A stretch of DNA of 64,000 nucleotides, from assembly GCA_934526185.1 (NCBI GenBank), contig CAKTAA010000001.1, positions 90,918-154,917 on the forward strand, given 5' to 3'. Position 1 is the stretch's first letter; the number at the start of each line of letters is the position of its first letter. The position numbers and the translations under genes were made by a program. Positions 42,244 to 51,895 of the stretch are shown piece after piece. Below the pieces are notes generated by a model. The model had not been told where the DNA came from, did not search any database, and saw nothing but the letters and a program-made list of their open reading frames with translations. Source of the stretch: an uncultured Eubacteriales bacterium (GTDB lineage Bacteria > Bacillota > Clostridia > Oscillospirales > CAG-272).

Positions 42244-43545
42244 TCACGCCTCCGCCGCGCCGGATTCCGCGTCCGTCAGCGTACCCTTCAGAAAATACAC
42301 CGTATCCAGCGTCAGCCGCCGCGCCGCCGCAGCCACTTGGGCTTTGGTAACACTCATTACCTGCTCCGCCGTCTCCTCCGGCGTCGTGAAAATGCCGGAC
42401 AGCGTCCTGTTTAGGTACCAATTGCTCAGCGCGTGCGCACTGTCTGTCAGCTCCCGGTATCCGTTGATCAGTGATTTTTTTGCTGCGTCCATCTCTTCAT
42501 CCGTGATATCACCGCTGCGGATTGCCTCCAGCTGCTTCAGTATTTCGCGCACTGTTTCGTCTTTTTTGTCCACCTCAATGCCGCTTGCCACAAGCATTAA
42601 TCCCTTCTGCGCCTCGGAGATGCAGCGGCAATAGTAGCATAGGCTCAGTTTTTCCCGTACATTCATAAACAGCTTGCTGGTAGGTGAACCGCCGTACAGC
42701 TCGCAGAACAGCGAGTAGATGTAATAATCGCCGTCCGACAGCACGCTTCCTGTCCGGAAGCCAAGCGTCAGCTTGCCCTGACGGACAGGCTGCTCCTCTG
42801 TTACTTCCCTTACATCTCCGGCGGCTTTTCTGATAACAGCGGTCGGGGCGGTATCCGCCGCGCTCCGTGTCAACCCGCGGAACATCTGGCGCAGCTCCGG
42901 CATCACCTGCCCCGCCTCACCGTCTCCGACATAAAAAATTTCTACCGCTGCGTCTCTCAGCACCGTCAGATACCTCTGATAAAGCGCGTCCGGCGTGATG
43001 CGCTCTGCCTCCTCAATGGTTCCTGTATCGGGAATTCCGTATATTTCTTTGGCACACATTTCTTCAAAACATCTGGAAACGGCGTATGCGTTTTTGTTAT
43101 TGATTTTTGCGCGGATGGCATCCGCAAGGTTGCGCTTTTCACTTTCGACATATGTGGCCGAAAACACCCCGTTTTCGGTCAGCGGTTCAAAAAGCACCTC
43201 TCCGAACACCTTCAGCGTTTCGCCGAACACGTCTGTTTGATCCGGAATACAGTCGTCGTTCAGCATCCCCGCGGAAAATGTGAGAATCTGAGCCTCCCCC
43301 CGCTTTCCCGTGTGTCCGCCGATATGCGCATCATACAAAGACGCAAGCTTCCGCTGAAGGGCGGTCAGATTCGGATAGGACCGCGTTCCTCTCAGGAGGA
43401 CGGAGGGCAGCAGCGCGTCCAGCGCAGCCGTTTCCCTTGACAGGGGTACTATAAAATTTACGGTCAGCTCTCTTGATTTAAACGAATCTGCCGGTACAAA
43501 ATTTGCATGAATGCCCGGGCCGATCTCTTCTCTGATTACAGACAT
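42244..43545 (-). CDS. ymfF: M16 peptidase-like partner without zinc motif (YmfF)
   Basis: 433 residues from the Met at 43545 (MSVIREEIGPGIH), with AAAGGGGA 6 bases upstream; the frame to 43701 has no similarity. M16 fold without HxxEH: the equivalent position reads LLPSVLLRGTRSYPN. It keeps the late R/Y region (FMNVREKLSLCYYCRC). As in bacterial two-subunit M16 enzymes, it should form a chamber with YmfH. Promoter TTGAAA-17-TAAAAT upstream. Confidence 0.87.
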   Translation of the reverse strand: MSVIREEIGPGIHANFVPADSFKSRELTVNFIVPLSRETAALDALLPSVLLRGTRSYPNLTALQRKLASLYDAHIGGHTGKRGEAQILTFSAGMLNDDCIPDQTDVFGETLKVFGEVLFEPLTENGVFSATYVESEKRNLADAIRAKINNKNAYAVSRCFEEMCAKEIYGIPDTGTIEEAERITPDALYQRYLTVLRDAAVEIFYVGDGEAGQVMPELRQMFRGLTRSAADTAPTAVIRKAAGDVREVTEEQPVRQGKLTLGFRTGSVLSDGDYYIYSLFCELYGGSPTSKLFMNVREKLSLCYYCRCISEAQKGLMLVASGIEVDKKDETVREILKQLEAIRSGDITDEEMDAAKKSLINGYRELTDSAHALSNWYLNRTLSGIFTTPEETAEQVMSVTKAQVAAAARRLTLDTVYFLKGTLTDAESGAAEA

Positions 43546-43672
43546 TGAAAATCCCCTTTCCGCAGATGCCGCCTTTGGCAAGGCCGCCTTTTTGTTCCAT
43601 CCTGAGAGGAGACAGGCTCTCTCGGGATAGAAAACCGTTTTTGCCGGTTGTTCGCGGTTTTTATTACTATTT

Positions 43673-43701
43673 ATTTTACACCACTTCCGCCTACATTTCA
43701 A
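43673..43701 (-). promoter_or_regulatory. Candidate promoter of ymfF-ymfH
   Basis: Minus strand TTGAAA, 17 bases, TAAAAT. Confidence 0.5.
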
Positions 43702-43895
43702 TCACAAAATAACAAATTTGTAAAAATTAACATATTATGTCTTAAGCAAAGGCGAAAAGACGTCTTCGGCAGGGTGAAATCTGACGCCTGATATGGCGGA
43801 AAAATTCGGCTTCCGTTCGGGCGATCGGCAGCTATGCTTCATAAAAAAACTGTTTCTGAAAAATACGCTTGTCACTAAAAAGGCAAAGACTAAAG

Positions 43896-43929
43896 ACCGG
43901 TCTGCTGCGCGATAGCGCAGCAGACCGGT
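43896..43929 (-). terminator. Hairpin terminator of the AMP-binding enzyme gene
   Basis: Perfect 15-base-pair stem ACCGGTCTGCTGCGC / GCGCAGCAGACCGGT with loop GATA; on the minus strand CTTTAGTCTTTG follows, a modest T-tract. Confidence 0.65.
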
Positions 43930-43986
43930 TGAGTTGATACAATATTGTTTTTCACGGCACCAAAAGCCGGCCGAGCGGAACGCTTG

Positions 43987-45744
43987 TTACACGGATTCTT
44001 CGCCCGCCTGGTGGAGATTCTGTCTTTTGATTTTCTTCGATGTGGTTTTTTCAAATTCGGTATCTCTGAGGACGATTTTAGTAATCTGTTTATACGACGG
44101 CAGAGATTTGCACGCCTCTTTTACATCTCTTTTGATAATTTCTGCGGGATTTTCGACGCCCTGTTCTGCAAGCGCCTCCTCACAGGGATAAATTTCGGCG
44201 CAGAGAGAAATTTCTTCTCCGCTGTCGTTCTTCACGCCGTATACGACGACTTCACTGATAAAGGCGGAGGTGGAAATTTTTGCCTCCAGCTCTTCGGGGT
44301 AAATATTTTTGCCGTTGCTCAAAACGATTAGATTTTTCTTTCTTCCGGTTATGGTGAGCTGCTCCTTGTCATTGATAAAGCCGTAATCGCCGGTGTGGAA
44401 CCATCCGTCGACAAGCACCTCGGCCGTGTCAGCCGGAGCTTTATAATAACCCAGCATGACGGTATCCCCGCGGACGCAGATTTCTCCCTCACCATCCTCG
44501 TTCGGGCTGTCAATGCGGATATCGATACACGGGAGCTTGACGCCTACGGTACGATAATCGTTGAAAAAGTCGCGGTTGACGGAGACAAGAGGAGAGCATT
44601 CTGTGATACCGTAGCCGTTGATGAGCGATATGCCGATGGCGTCAAAAAAATAACTGAGTTCCTGGCGGATCGGCGCGCCGCCGCACACCAGCTTGATCAG
44701 ATTGCCGCCGAACGCCTGCTTCCGTACGCTGTCAAAAAGCTTTTTTCTGGCGTCGATGCCGACCTTCCGCATACTGTTTGAAGCTTTGATCAGCTTCCGG
44801 AGCGCACCGGCTTTGCCTGACTTTTCAGCGGACGCCCATATCTTTTTGTACATGGTTTCTACAAACAACGGCACAAGAAAGATATAATCCGGCTTATAAA
44901 GCTGAAGATTTTCCGATACGGCGCGCAGGCTTTCGTTGATGCAGATGGTTGCATGCTTATGCAGCGAAACAAGAATACCGCATACCGCTTCATAGGTATG
45001 GTGATAGGGAAGCACAGAGAGACATACCGTATACACCGTCGATACCATAAGACCGTAGTACACACAGGACACGAGATTTTTCAGCGAAAGCATGACGCCC
45101 TTTGCGTTTCCGGTTGTGCCGGAGGTATAGACCAGCATTTTCATGCCGTTCTGTTCCGGTGTCATGTCGAGATATTCTCGGTAGCCTTCCTTCAGCAGCG
45201 CTTCGCCCTGCTCCATGAGCTCCTCGTAGTGGAGAAAACGGCTGTCCTCCGGACAAATGCCCTTTTCGCAGCCTATGCCGATAAAATAACGGACATTCGG
45301 CATTCTATCCGCGTTTTCATGCATGAGAGCATCAAAACTTTTAGAGTAGAACAGAACCGTACAGTCGCTGTGATTGACGACGTGAATCAAATCCTCCGGC
45401 GGCAGCTCCTTATCGATTGGCACATATACGCCCGTGCTGTTGAGAACAGTCAGATATACGTTGATCCAATAATAGCTGTTTGCGCCGACCATGCCGATAT
45501 GACCGTCCGCCGCGCCAAGCGCACACAGCGCGCTTCCCAGCCTTTGTGTGTCCAACTGAAACTGCGCATACGTAACTTCCCGCACTTCCTGGTGTTCTTT
45601 ATACTTGAAAGCGGGTTTGTCTCCGCATGCCTCCGCTGCCAGAGAAAGCATTTCCTTAAAATTTTCAAACCGAACAACGGGGTCATAGCCATAATTTTTT
45701 TGTTCACGCATAAAATCGGTCCGCCTATTCATGAGCTGCGTCAC
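43987..45744 (-). CDS. AMP-forming long-chain acyl-CoA synthetase-like enzyme
   Basis: 585 residues from the GTG at 45744 (VTQLMNRRTDF), chosen for AAAGGA 5 bases upstream; the frame reaches 45789. ANL-superfamily motifs: YTSGTTGNAKGVMLS (ATP loop), NGYGITECSP, WFHTGDYG and the hinge/catalytic ITGRKKNLIVLSNGKNIYPEELE. It activates a carboxylic acid, most likely a fatty acid, to the acyl-adenylate and then CoA thioester. The final catalytic Lys lies in TTSKKIKRQ. No lipid gene is adjacent. Confidence 0.9.
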   Translation of the reverse strand: MTQLMNRRTDFMREQKNYGYDPVVRFENFKEMLSLAAEACGDKPAFKYKEHQEVREVTYAQFQLDTQRLGSALCALGAADGHIGMVGANSYYWINVYLTVLNSTGVYVPIDKELPPEDLIHVVNHSDCTVLFYSKSFDALMHENADRMPNVRYFIGIGCEKGICPEDSRFLHYEELMEQGEALLKEGYREYLDMTPEQNGMKMLVYTSGTTGNAKGVMLSLKNLVSCVYYGLMVSTVYTVCLSVLPYHHTYEAVCGILVSLHKHATICINESLRAVSENLQLYKPDYIFLVPLFVETMYKKIWASAEKSGKAGALRKLIKASNSMRKVGIDARKKLFDSVRKQAFGGNLIKLVCGGAPIRQELSYFFDAIGISLINGYGITECSPLVSVNRDFFNDYRTVGVKLPCIDIRIDSPNEDGEGEICVRGDTVMLGYYKAPADTAEVLVDGWFHTGDYGFINDKEQLTITGRKKNLIVLSNGKNIYPEELEAKISTSAFISEVVVYGVKNDSGEEISLCAEIYPCEEALAEQGVENPAEIIKRDVKEACKSLPSYKQITKIVLRDTEFEKTTSKKIKRQNLHQAGEESV

Positions 45745-45930
45745 GAATATCCTTTCTGATAAGTTTTGCCTAACACCGGCCGACAGCACGCCCGGGAAAC
45801 CTGCCGGAACGCAGGTTTATTGGTTTATCAGGTAAAGTATAGCATGGAAGGGACGCTTCTGTCAACTGCGTTTCAACATTTCAGGGCAGCGCAGCTCAAA
45901 AGGAATGAAATTTTTACATTTGCTGTCTGA

Positions 45931-46434
45931 TTACTCCGTAAACTGTACAATGTGGTCCTGCTCCTGATCGACAATTTTCCAAGCTCCGTTTTCTTTTTTC
46001 AGGGTGTAAAGAAGATAACTGACATAGTGAAGCTCCAGTTCGCCTGTCTGACGGAGGGTATTTTTGGTTTCCTGAGCGAAATAAATCTGCGCGTCTGTAT
46101 CGGTCAGCGCGGTTGCATCCATGGACATAATTTCGAATTTCTGTTCATAAAGGGCGTCAAGCTGCTGATACGTGCTCAGAGATGCCTTTCGATCTGCGGA
46201 GGAGAGCTCAAATGCCTCCATATATTTATCATATTTTCCTGCGTTGAAATCGATCATCATGCCGATGATCATGTTTTTGACTTCTTTTTCAGCTTCCGAA
46301 TCCTCCTCGGTGAAAAAATCCGGATATTCCGCTGAACGATCCGGATAGGAGGTATCCGCGCATGCGCACAAACCTGTTAAAAGAATTGCAAGCAGCACGA
46401 TAACGGAAAATACGATGCGAAATACGGTTTTCAT
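45931..46434 (-). CDS. Small lipoprotein, NTF2-like character
   Basis: 167 residues. Signal MKTVFRIVFSVIVLLAILLTGLCAC gives a plausible lipobox (LCAC). The body is an alpha+beta domain of the size of NTF2-like folds (FNAGKYDKYMEAFELSSADRKASL..., ELHYVSYLLYTLKKENGAWKIVDQEQD, the last a typical NTF2-like strand). Function unknown. AAAGGAAA precedes the ATG. Its 5' leader begins with copy B of the promoter-leader repeat. Confidence 0.7.
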   Translation of the reverse strand: MKTVFRIVFSVIVLLAILLTGLCACADTSYPDRSAEYPDFFTEEDSEAEKEVKNMIIGMMIDFNAGKYDKYMEAFELSSADRKASLSTYQQLDALYEQKFEIMSMDATALTDTDAQIYFAQETKNTLRQTGELELHYVSYLLYTLKKENGAWKIVDQEQDHIVQFTE

Positions 46435-46509
46435 GAATACGGTTTCCTTTCAGCATTGTGTTTGTGGGAGACAAATGCGGTTGATAAATGAATACGCCGC
46501 GTATCTGCT

Positions 46510-46559
46510 CGAAGCCTCTAATTTCTTGCGAAGCAAGGATTTCTGCGGATATTATACCA
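46510..46559 (-). repeat. Promoter-leader repeat, copy B
   Basis: It reads on the minus strand from TGG TATAAT through CCTTGCTTCGCAAG and ATTAGAGGCTTCG, matching copy A (22997-23046) at 45 of 50 positions; it diverges right after. It occupies the first part of the lipoprotein mRNA leader. Confidence 0.75.
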
Positions 46560-46579
46560 CATTTATATGTATTTGTCTA
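46551..46579 (-). promoter_or_regulatory. Promoter of the 45931-46434 lipoprotein gene
   Basis: Minus strand TAGACA, 17 bases, TATAAT, with TGG before the -10. The -10 belongs to the repeat but the -35 does not. Confidence 0.55.
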
Positions 46580-46649
46580 TCCCCGCAGCCGAGAAAGAAC
46601 GGCTTTGGGGTGCTTATGTGATGATTAGCTGAAATTAACAACCGTATGC

Positions 46650-46677
46650 TTGACAATTTATCAAAATATGTTACAAT
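46650..46677 (+). promoter_or_regulatory. Promoter of the MarR-family gene
   Basis: TTGACA, 16 bases, TACAAT. Confidence 0.65.
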
Positions 46678-46746
46678 AAAAATTGTTTAAAGGATAAATG
46701 GCATTTACTGTTTTCAATCATTTAACAAAGGAGGGATGAAAATATT

Positions 46747-47247
46747 ATGAAATACGAAGATGTAAATGATGACATGGAAAGAGAGCGGGGAATTGCCGCG
46801 GCGGATATGACGCCGGTTATGCTTGTACTCAGCATAGCTCAAAAATATCAGGATGAGATGGAACGCCAATGTACGGCTTTAAAGCTGGGAGCGGGAGCCA
46901 GACGGGTTATGTACCATTTATCTTTAGAGGAAGGCGTTACACAACTGAGCCTGGTCCGCGCAACAGGTCTGAAAGCGCCGACAATCAGCCTGATTCTGCA
47001 GAAAATGGAGCGGGACGGGCTGGTAAACAGAAGGACAGATGATCTGGACATGCGGATGACACGTGTTACTCTGACAGAACGGGGCAGAGAAATCAATCAC
47101 ATTCTTGAAAAAACAGAAAATCATATGACAGAGGTTATGAACAGGTATATAACGGATGAGGAAAGTGAATTTGTCCGTAAGCTTTTGTTGAAGATGCATG
47201 AAAATTTGGAAAACGAACAAAAGGAGAATCCACAGAAACGAATATAA
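46747..47247 (+). CDS. MarR-family transcription regulator
   Basis: 166 residues. Winged helix: ARRVMYHLSLEEGVTQLSLVRATGLKAPTISLILQKMERDGLVNRRTDDLDMRMTRVTLTERGREI, with the recognition helix and the D-RM-RV-LT wing typical of MarR. It probably represses a nearby or own gene; no partner is obvious, and the gene is divergent from the lipoprotein. GGAGGGATG precedes the ATG. Confidence 0.93.
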   Translation: MKYEDVNDDMERERGIAAADMTPVMLVLSIAQKYQDEMERQCTALKLGAGARRVMYHLSLEEGVTQLSLVRATGLKAPTISLILQKMERDGLVNRRTDDLDMRMTRVTLTERGREINHILEKTENHMTEVMNRYITDEESEFVRKLLLKMHENLENEQKENPQKRI

Positions 47248-47601
47248 ATAAAATACTGCAGACAGAGCCATACGGGAAGAAGCGGCATAGAAAAAACCGT
47301 TGGCACACATACGAAGCAAGGCACCGGATACATCGAAATTCGGTGCCTTTTCCTGATCGGCTTTCACATAGGCTTCTTGCTGCATAAAATGACAGCTATT
47401 CATATAAAATAAAATCGGAGCAGGACGGACGAAGCAGTCTTTTAAAAATAATGGAAAAAAATATATTTTTTTGGAATATTAAACACAAATGAGCAAAGAT
47501 ATGATACAATAAATAAACTACGTTCCGGATGCGGGCTGAAAAATGAATTTGAGGCCGCAATTTGTGAAACCCAAAAAATTATACGGAAGGCTGGCTGCTG
47601 T
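47248..47601. other. Intergenic stretch after the MarR gene
   Basis: It holds the terminator at 47318-47352, with the CGAAGCAAGG motif at 47312-47321 overlapping its base. Upstream of the GT2 gene there is a TACAAT box near 47510 without a convincing -35. Confidence 0.5.
47318..47352 (+). terminator. Terminator of the MarR gene
   Basis: AAGGCACCG pairs with CGGTGCCTT, followed by TTCCTG; the loop is about 14 bases. Confidence 0.65.
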
Positions 47602-48327
47602 ATGAGAACTCCGCAGAGAATTCCTGTGACGGTTGTACTGCCGTCACTGAATCCGGATGAAAAGCTTACCGCGGTTCTGTATGAACTGAAGGAAATCGGA
47701 TTCGATGATATCATTTTGGTAAACGACGGAAGCGAAAGCTCCCGCCTGACTTATTTTCCACCTGACGATGACGAATGCTGCGAACTGCTGACGCATGAGG
47801 TAAACCGAGGCAAAGGCGCTGCACTGAAAACGGCATTTGCCTGCTTTTTGAGCAGTGGGCGAACGTCTGCCGGTGTGGTGACTGTAGACGGAGATCATCA
47901 GCACAAAGCGGAGGACGTCCGCAGGTGCGCCGAAGAGATGTTAAAGTATCCCGACTCTGTAATTCTCGGTGTCCGTGATTTTTCCCGCCCTGGGACGCCT
48001 CTGAAAAGCCGCGCGGGTAACCGTCTGACCTCGTTTGTGTTCCGGGTTTTCTGCGGTCTGCGCATTTCGGATACGCAGACCGGGCTGCGGGCGATCCCGC
48101 GTGCATATCTGTCGCAGCTCGCCGCCGTTGAGGGGGAGCGGTTTGAATACGAGACCAATATGCTGCTGGAAATGAAGCGTCTGAATATTCCCTTACGTCA
48201 AGTACCGATAGAGACGGTTTATATTGAGGGAAATGCTTCCTCCCACTTCCATGCCGTGAGGGATTCCTTTCAGATATACCGCCTGATTTTCAGGTTTCTA
48301 TTCCGAAAAAAGAAAAAGCAGGGCTGA
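47602..48327 (+). CDS. Glycosyltransferase family 2 (dolichol/polyprenol-phosphate mannosyltransferase-like)
   Basis: 241 residues. GT-A fold: VTVVLPSLNPDEKL, DDIILVNDGS, then VTVDGDHQHKAED with the DxD-type metal site, and the DTQTGLRAIPR signature near the acceptor site. It lacks C-terminal membrane helices. It likely transfers a sugar to a polyprenyl phosphate or wall component. It is the first gene of a plus-strand run of envelope genes. The ribosome site GGAAGG is 11 bases from the ATG. Confidence 0.88.
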   Translation: MRTPQRIPVTVVLPSLNPDEKLTAVLYELKEIGFDDIILVNDGSESSRLTYFPPDDDECCELLTHEVNRGKGAALKTAFACFLSSGRTSAGVVTVDGDHQHKAEDVRRCAEEMLKYPDSVILGVRDFSRPGTPLKSRAGNRLTSFVFRVFCGLRISDTQTGLRAIPRAYLSQLAAVEGERFEYETNMLLEMKRLNIPLRQVPIETVYIEGNASSHFHAVRDSFQIYRLIFRFLFRKKKKQG

Positions 48328-48525
48328 CTGCGGGGAAGAATTCGCAGCCGTGTCGAAAATCCGGGAACCGATTGCGCGGCGCTGCGTCCTTTATGAAGGA
48401 TGCTTGTCCGCTGTCGGCACCGGCGGTTTGAGCGGTTTTGGTGTAAGTGTTCCGGCAGCCGCGGTTTGTATGGAATAATTACCCGCAGATATCGTACTTA
48501 CGAAGGAAGGAGTCAACCAACGGCA

Positions 48526-49875
48526 ATGAATGAAGAACGCAGAACTATAAACGACAGAAACGCATATGATTCCGAGAAGAAAAGCGGCGGCTGTCCGGCA
48601 AAAGATAGGAAGCCTGCTGTCCGGTGCCCAAAGTCGGCAATTGCATCGGAACATTCAGATAAAAAAAGACCTGTTAAGGAAATCAGTTATAACAGCGATT
48701 ATTTTGAAACGCTGAACCGCCGTTTGGCCGAGAAACGGCCGCCGGCAGAGCAGAACTCCGAATCCCTGCCATCCGAAAAGAAGAAAAGAAAGAAAAAAAG
48801 TATGCTTTGGAAGACTGTTCGGCGGACGCTTCTGGTTCTTCTGGTTCTTCTTCTGCTTTTTGTCGCAGCCGTATTCGGCCTTTGCTATACTGTCGCGCAT
48901 GGGCCGAGTCCGACTGTCAGAAATCTTTTGGTTTCATCGGCGATGCAGACAAGTGCGGCAAAATGGGTGCCGGGGCTTTTTCTGTCCGACGATGAGGTAA
49001 AAGAGATTCTGGACGCCGGCAGCGTGGTGCGGATGGATGAAATCAACATCGATGACTATGTCACACAACCGCCGTCCGACGATCCCGATAAAGAGCCGGC
49101 GGACGAGTGGGCGGACGCCGTTGACGGCATGCAGTTTATTACACTGAGCGGCTCAACCTATAAGGCATATCTGCTGATTGTGAAGGATCCGGAACGCGTT
49201 TATGTGGCGACGGCGAGTGATTTTCAGAACGCGACGGCCGGAATACGGTTGTTTGACGCTGTTGAACGGGAGCAGGCGGTCGCGGCGATAAACGGAGGCG
49301 AATTTGACGATTCCTATGGCCAGGGTACCGGAGCGACGCCGATCGGCCTGACCTTCTCAAAAGGTGAAATGGTATGGAACGATAACGCAGTGCGCACCTT
49401 CGTAGGCTTCGACAAGGATAACCGCATGGTGGTTTCCGAAAACATGACCGAGGAACAGGCAAACGAGCTGGGGATCCGGGATGCCGTATGCTTCCAGAGG
49501 GGCAATATTCTGATTGACCGGGAGGGCGACAGCGTGCGCCTGCATTACAATTATGACAACGGTGTCGCACAGCGCACCGCTATCGGGCAGCGCGCCGACG
49601 GTGCGGTTCTGCTTTTGGTGACGGACGGAAGAAGCGCAAGCAGTCTAGGAGCAACGCATAACGATCTGATTGAGATTATGGCGGCTTACGGCGCGGTGAC
49701 GGCTGCAAAGCTGGACGGCGGCTCCTCGACGATGATGTATTACAGGGACTATGCGGAAAAATACGGAATTGACGAGTCTGTGCTGGACGATTATCAGAAG
49801 CAGGGTATGGTCAACAAATACAAGGCGTTTACCAATCCGCGCCGGATACCGACCTATTTCATGGTACAGCCGTAG
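48526..49875 (+). CDS. Membrane-anchored phosphodiester glycosidase (NAGPA) domain protein
   Basis: 449 residues from the ATG at 48526; the frame to 48400 is not protein-like. A basic, Lys/Glu-rich cytoplasmic N-terminus (about 90 residues) is followed by one membrane helix (LLVLLVLLLLFVAAVFGLCYTVA), then the extracellular phosphodiester glycosidase domain: AAINGGEFDD, GLTFSKGEMVWND, and AKLDGGSSTMMYY, the family's characteristic end. Such domains cleave sugar phosphodiesters in wall polymers or exopolysaccharides. It lies in the envelope gene run. Confidence 0.88.
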   Translation: MNEERRTINDRNAYDSEKKSGGCPAKDRKPAVRCPKSAIASEHSDKKRPVKEISYNSDYFETLNRRLAEKRPPAEQNSESLPSEKKKRKKKSMLWKTVRRTLLVLLVLLLLFVAAVFGLCYTVAHGPSPTVRNLLVSSAMQTSAAKWVPGLFLSDDEVKEILDAGSVVRMDEINIDDYVTQPPSDDPDKEPADEWADAVDGMQFITLSGSTYKAYLLIVKDPERVYVATASDFQNATAGIRLFDAVEREQAVAAINGGEFDDSYGQGTGATPIGLTFSKGEMVWNDNAVRTFVGFDKDNRMVVSENMTEEQANELGIRDAVCFQRGNILIDREGDSVRLHYNYDNGVAQRTAIGQRADGAVLLLVTDGRSASSLGATHNDLIEIMAAYGAVTAAKLDGGSSTMMYYRDYAEKYGIDESVLDDYQKQGMVNKYKAFTNPRRIPTYFMVQP

Positions 49876-50014
49876 ACGACGCTCCGTCGGGGTGCACGCA
49901 GTTTTTTGTGTGATAAATTTTTATCCCTTTCGGGAAACTCTGAAGCAGCCAGAGAGTCGGCGGCGGTTCAGCCGTATACACTGCAATACGAAGCAAGGAG
50001 AAGACTTTCAAATA

Positions 50015-51094
50015 ATGGAAAAGATGAAACGGAAAATCCCTTATTTTTATATCATTTTAAGTGCGTTTGTCCTGGTGTTTCTTATAGCGCTGTTCTTTTT
50101 CCTGCGCCATATCGAGGCGCGTCTTGCCGACTATGAGGCGTCGCTGCCTCAATATGAGGCGGAACGGATCTTTGAGGAAATTTATCAGCCGCTGAACGTC
50201 TCCATGCTTTATCAGGCCGCCGGACGTGAGCTGCCGCCTTATGAGGATGCGGCGGTTATCCAGCGGTACTATGATGCGCTGACGGAGGGAAAAGAGCTGC
50301 AATATTATAGGATATCCACAGGGCTTGGCGATACGGAAGCTTACGCGGTCAAGGCAGGGGACATCAGGCTTTCCGTGTTCACTCTTGAAAAGAGCGGTAA
50401 GGTCAGCAAATACGGATCGCCTCTGTATCAGCTCGGAGAAATTTCTCTCTATGAGGAAGCACAGGAAAGCGTCGTTGTCAAGGCGCCGGAGGGAAGTACC
50501 GTCTATATTAACGGGATTGCTCTTGATGACCGCTCCTGTACGGAATCCGGCATCGAAACAGCTTCCTGTGCGCATATGCCGGAAGGGGTTTCGGGCGTTA
50601 CGTACCGGACCTACAAGGTTGACGGACTGCTGAATGTACCAGAGGTTACGGTTAAAAATCAAATGGGACAGACGCACCCGCTTACTTATGATGAATCTTC
50701 GAAAACCTGCACAGCCGGCCTTATCTACAGCGAAACGCTTCGTCAGACTTACGGAGATTATGTAACGGAGGCAGCAAAAGCCATTGCCGCATATATGCAG
50801 ATGGACAGCTATTTCGGCGCGGTGGAGAAGTATCTGGAAAAGGGCACGCCGCTCTATGAAAGCACCAGAACCTCGGAAACCTATTTTGTGATGCCGCATT
50901 CGGGATACGACTTTGAGGATGTTCAGGCCGGTGAATTCTATGCATATGACGAAAACACGTTCTCCTGCCGGGTATCATTCCGGCATATCCTGTATAAGCC
51001 CGGTTTTGAGGATTATGTGGATTTTGTAGATACGACGCTATACCTCCGGAAAGTCGGCGATACCTATCTGATCTACGACAGGGAAAACCACTGA
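50015..51094 (+). CDS. Membrane-anchored extracellular protein of unknown function
   Basis: 359 residues from the ATG at 50015. One N-terminal membrane helix (IPYFYIILSAFVLVFLIALFFFL) is followed by an extracellular region with PEGSTVYINGIALDDRS (a PEGA-like beta segment) and a C-terminal alpha+beta part (MQMDSYFGAVEKYL..., FSCRVSFRHILYKPG). The frame open to 49751 overlaps the previous gene and is ignored. AAGGAG lies 14 bases upstream, a rather long spacing. Its place between a phosphodiester glycosidase and a PAP2 enzyme suggests a wall role; I do not recognise the family. Confidence 0.75.
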   Translation: MEKMKRKIPYFYIILSAFVLVFLIALFFFLRHIEARLADYEASLPQYEAERIFEEIYQPLNVSMLYQAAGRELPPYEDAAVIQRYYDALTEGKELQYYRISTGLGDTEAYAVKAGDIRLSVFTLEKSGKVSKYGSPLYQLGEISLYEEAQESVVVKAPEGSTVYINGIALDDRSCTESGIETASCAHMPEGVSGVTYRTYKVDGLLNVPEVTVKNQMGQTHPLTYDESSKTCTAGLIYSETLRQTYGDYVTEAAKAIAAYMQMDSYFGAVEKYLEKGTPLYESTRTSETYFVMPHSGYDFEDVQAGEFYAYDENTFSCRVSFRHILYKPGFEDYVDFVDTTLYLRKVGDTYLIYDRENH

Positions 51095-51138
51095 CGCTGT
51101 TTTCAGGATGTTCCATTTAAAAAGAGGAGACTCCAAAC

Positions 51139-51702
51139 ATGCAGAATGTTATCGAAACTTTTGATTTTGCCGTGCTTGATTTTATTGCAGAGCATATGCG
51201 GTGCGCTTTTCTGGATGCTGTGATGCCCCTTATTACGAAATTGGGCGACGGCGGCATCTTCTGGATCTGCATAGCCGTGATTCTTTTGTTTTTTAAAAAG
51301 TACCGCCGTGTCGGTCTGATGATGGGCGCTTCGTTTCTGCTCGGCGTACTGGTAGTCAACGTGACAATCAAACCGCTGGTCGGCAGAATCCGTCCGTATG
51401 ATGTCAATACAGGCATTGAACTTCTGATCGAAAAGCTCAGTGATTTTTCCTTTCCGTCAGGGCATACGCTTGTCTGCTTTGAGGCGGCGACCGTACTGAT
51501 GGCAAATGAGAAAAAATTCGGCATACCGGCGCTTGTCATAGCTGTTCTCGTAGCCTTTTCCCGGCTGTATCTTTATGTCCACTTTCCTACGGATGTCATT
51601 GCCGGCATCCTTCTGGGTATTTTGAGCGGCTTTTTTGGTATATGGATTGTAAAATATATGGAAAAGCGCTTTCAGACGCGCCAATGCCGGAAAGAACGCT
51701 GA
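51139..51702 (+). CDS. PAP2-family membrane phosphatase
   Basis: 187 residues. The three phosphatase motifs are complete: KPLVGRIRP, PSGHT and SRLYLYVHFPTD. With about five membrane helices it is of the undecaprenyl-pyrophosphate/phosphatidylglycerophosphate phosphatase type. Recycling of lipid carrier would suit its position between wall-polymer genes. A short ribosome site (AAGAGGAG) precedes the ATG. Confidence 0.92.
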   Translation: MQNVIETFDFAVLDFIAEHMRCAFLDAVMPLITKLGDGGIFWICIAVILLFFKKYRRVGLMMGASFLLGVLVVNVTIKPLVGRIRPYDVNTGIELLIEKLSDFSFPSGHTLVCFEAATVLMANEKKFGIPALVIAVLVAFSRLYLYVHFPTDVIAGILLGILSGFFGIWIVKYMEKRFQTRQCRKER

Positions 51703-51895
51703 AATCACGCAGCAGGCAAATGAAATGCGCTTCCCCGGCGGTCGAACAATCCACCGCCGGTACGCTTATATGACGGAATTCAAGCACCTTATTGAATAAG
51801 ATGCTCGGACAGCCAAAAGATATCCGATGGTTTTCTCAAATAAGGACGGCCGAAACGAATGATCGGCTGCTGCTTCCAAAGGAAAGGATGAAAAA

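Larger units (their letters stand above)
43546..43986. other. Intergenic stretch upstream of ymfF
   Basis: It holds the ymfF promoter (43673-43701) and the terminator of the AMP-binding enzyme gene (43896-43929). Nothing else was recognised. Confidence 0.5.
46435..46746. other. Divergent promoter region between the lipoprotein and MarR genes
   Basis: It contains the lipoprotein promoter and repeat copy B (46510-46579, minus) and the MarR promoter (46650-46677, plus). Confidence 0.6.

Noticed and set aside
51735..51760. CCGGCGGT / ACCGCCGG hairpin after the PAP2 gene as a terminator
   Set aside because: No T-run follows on either strand, so termination is not supported.
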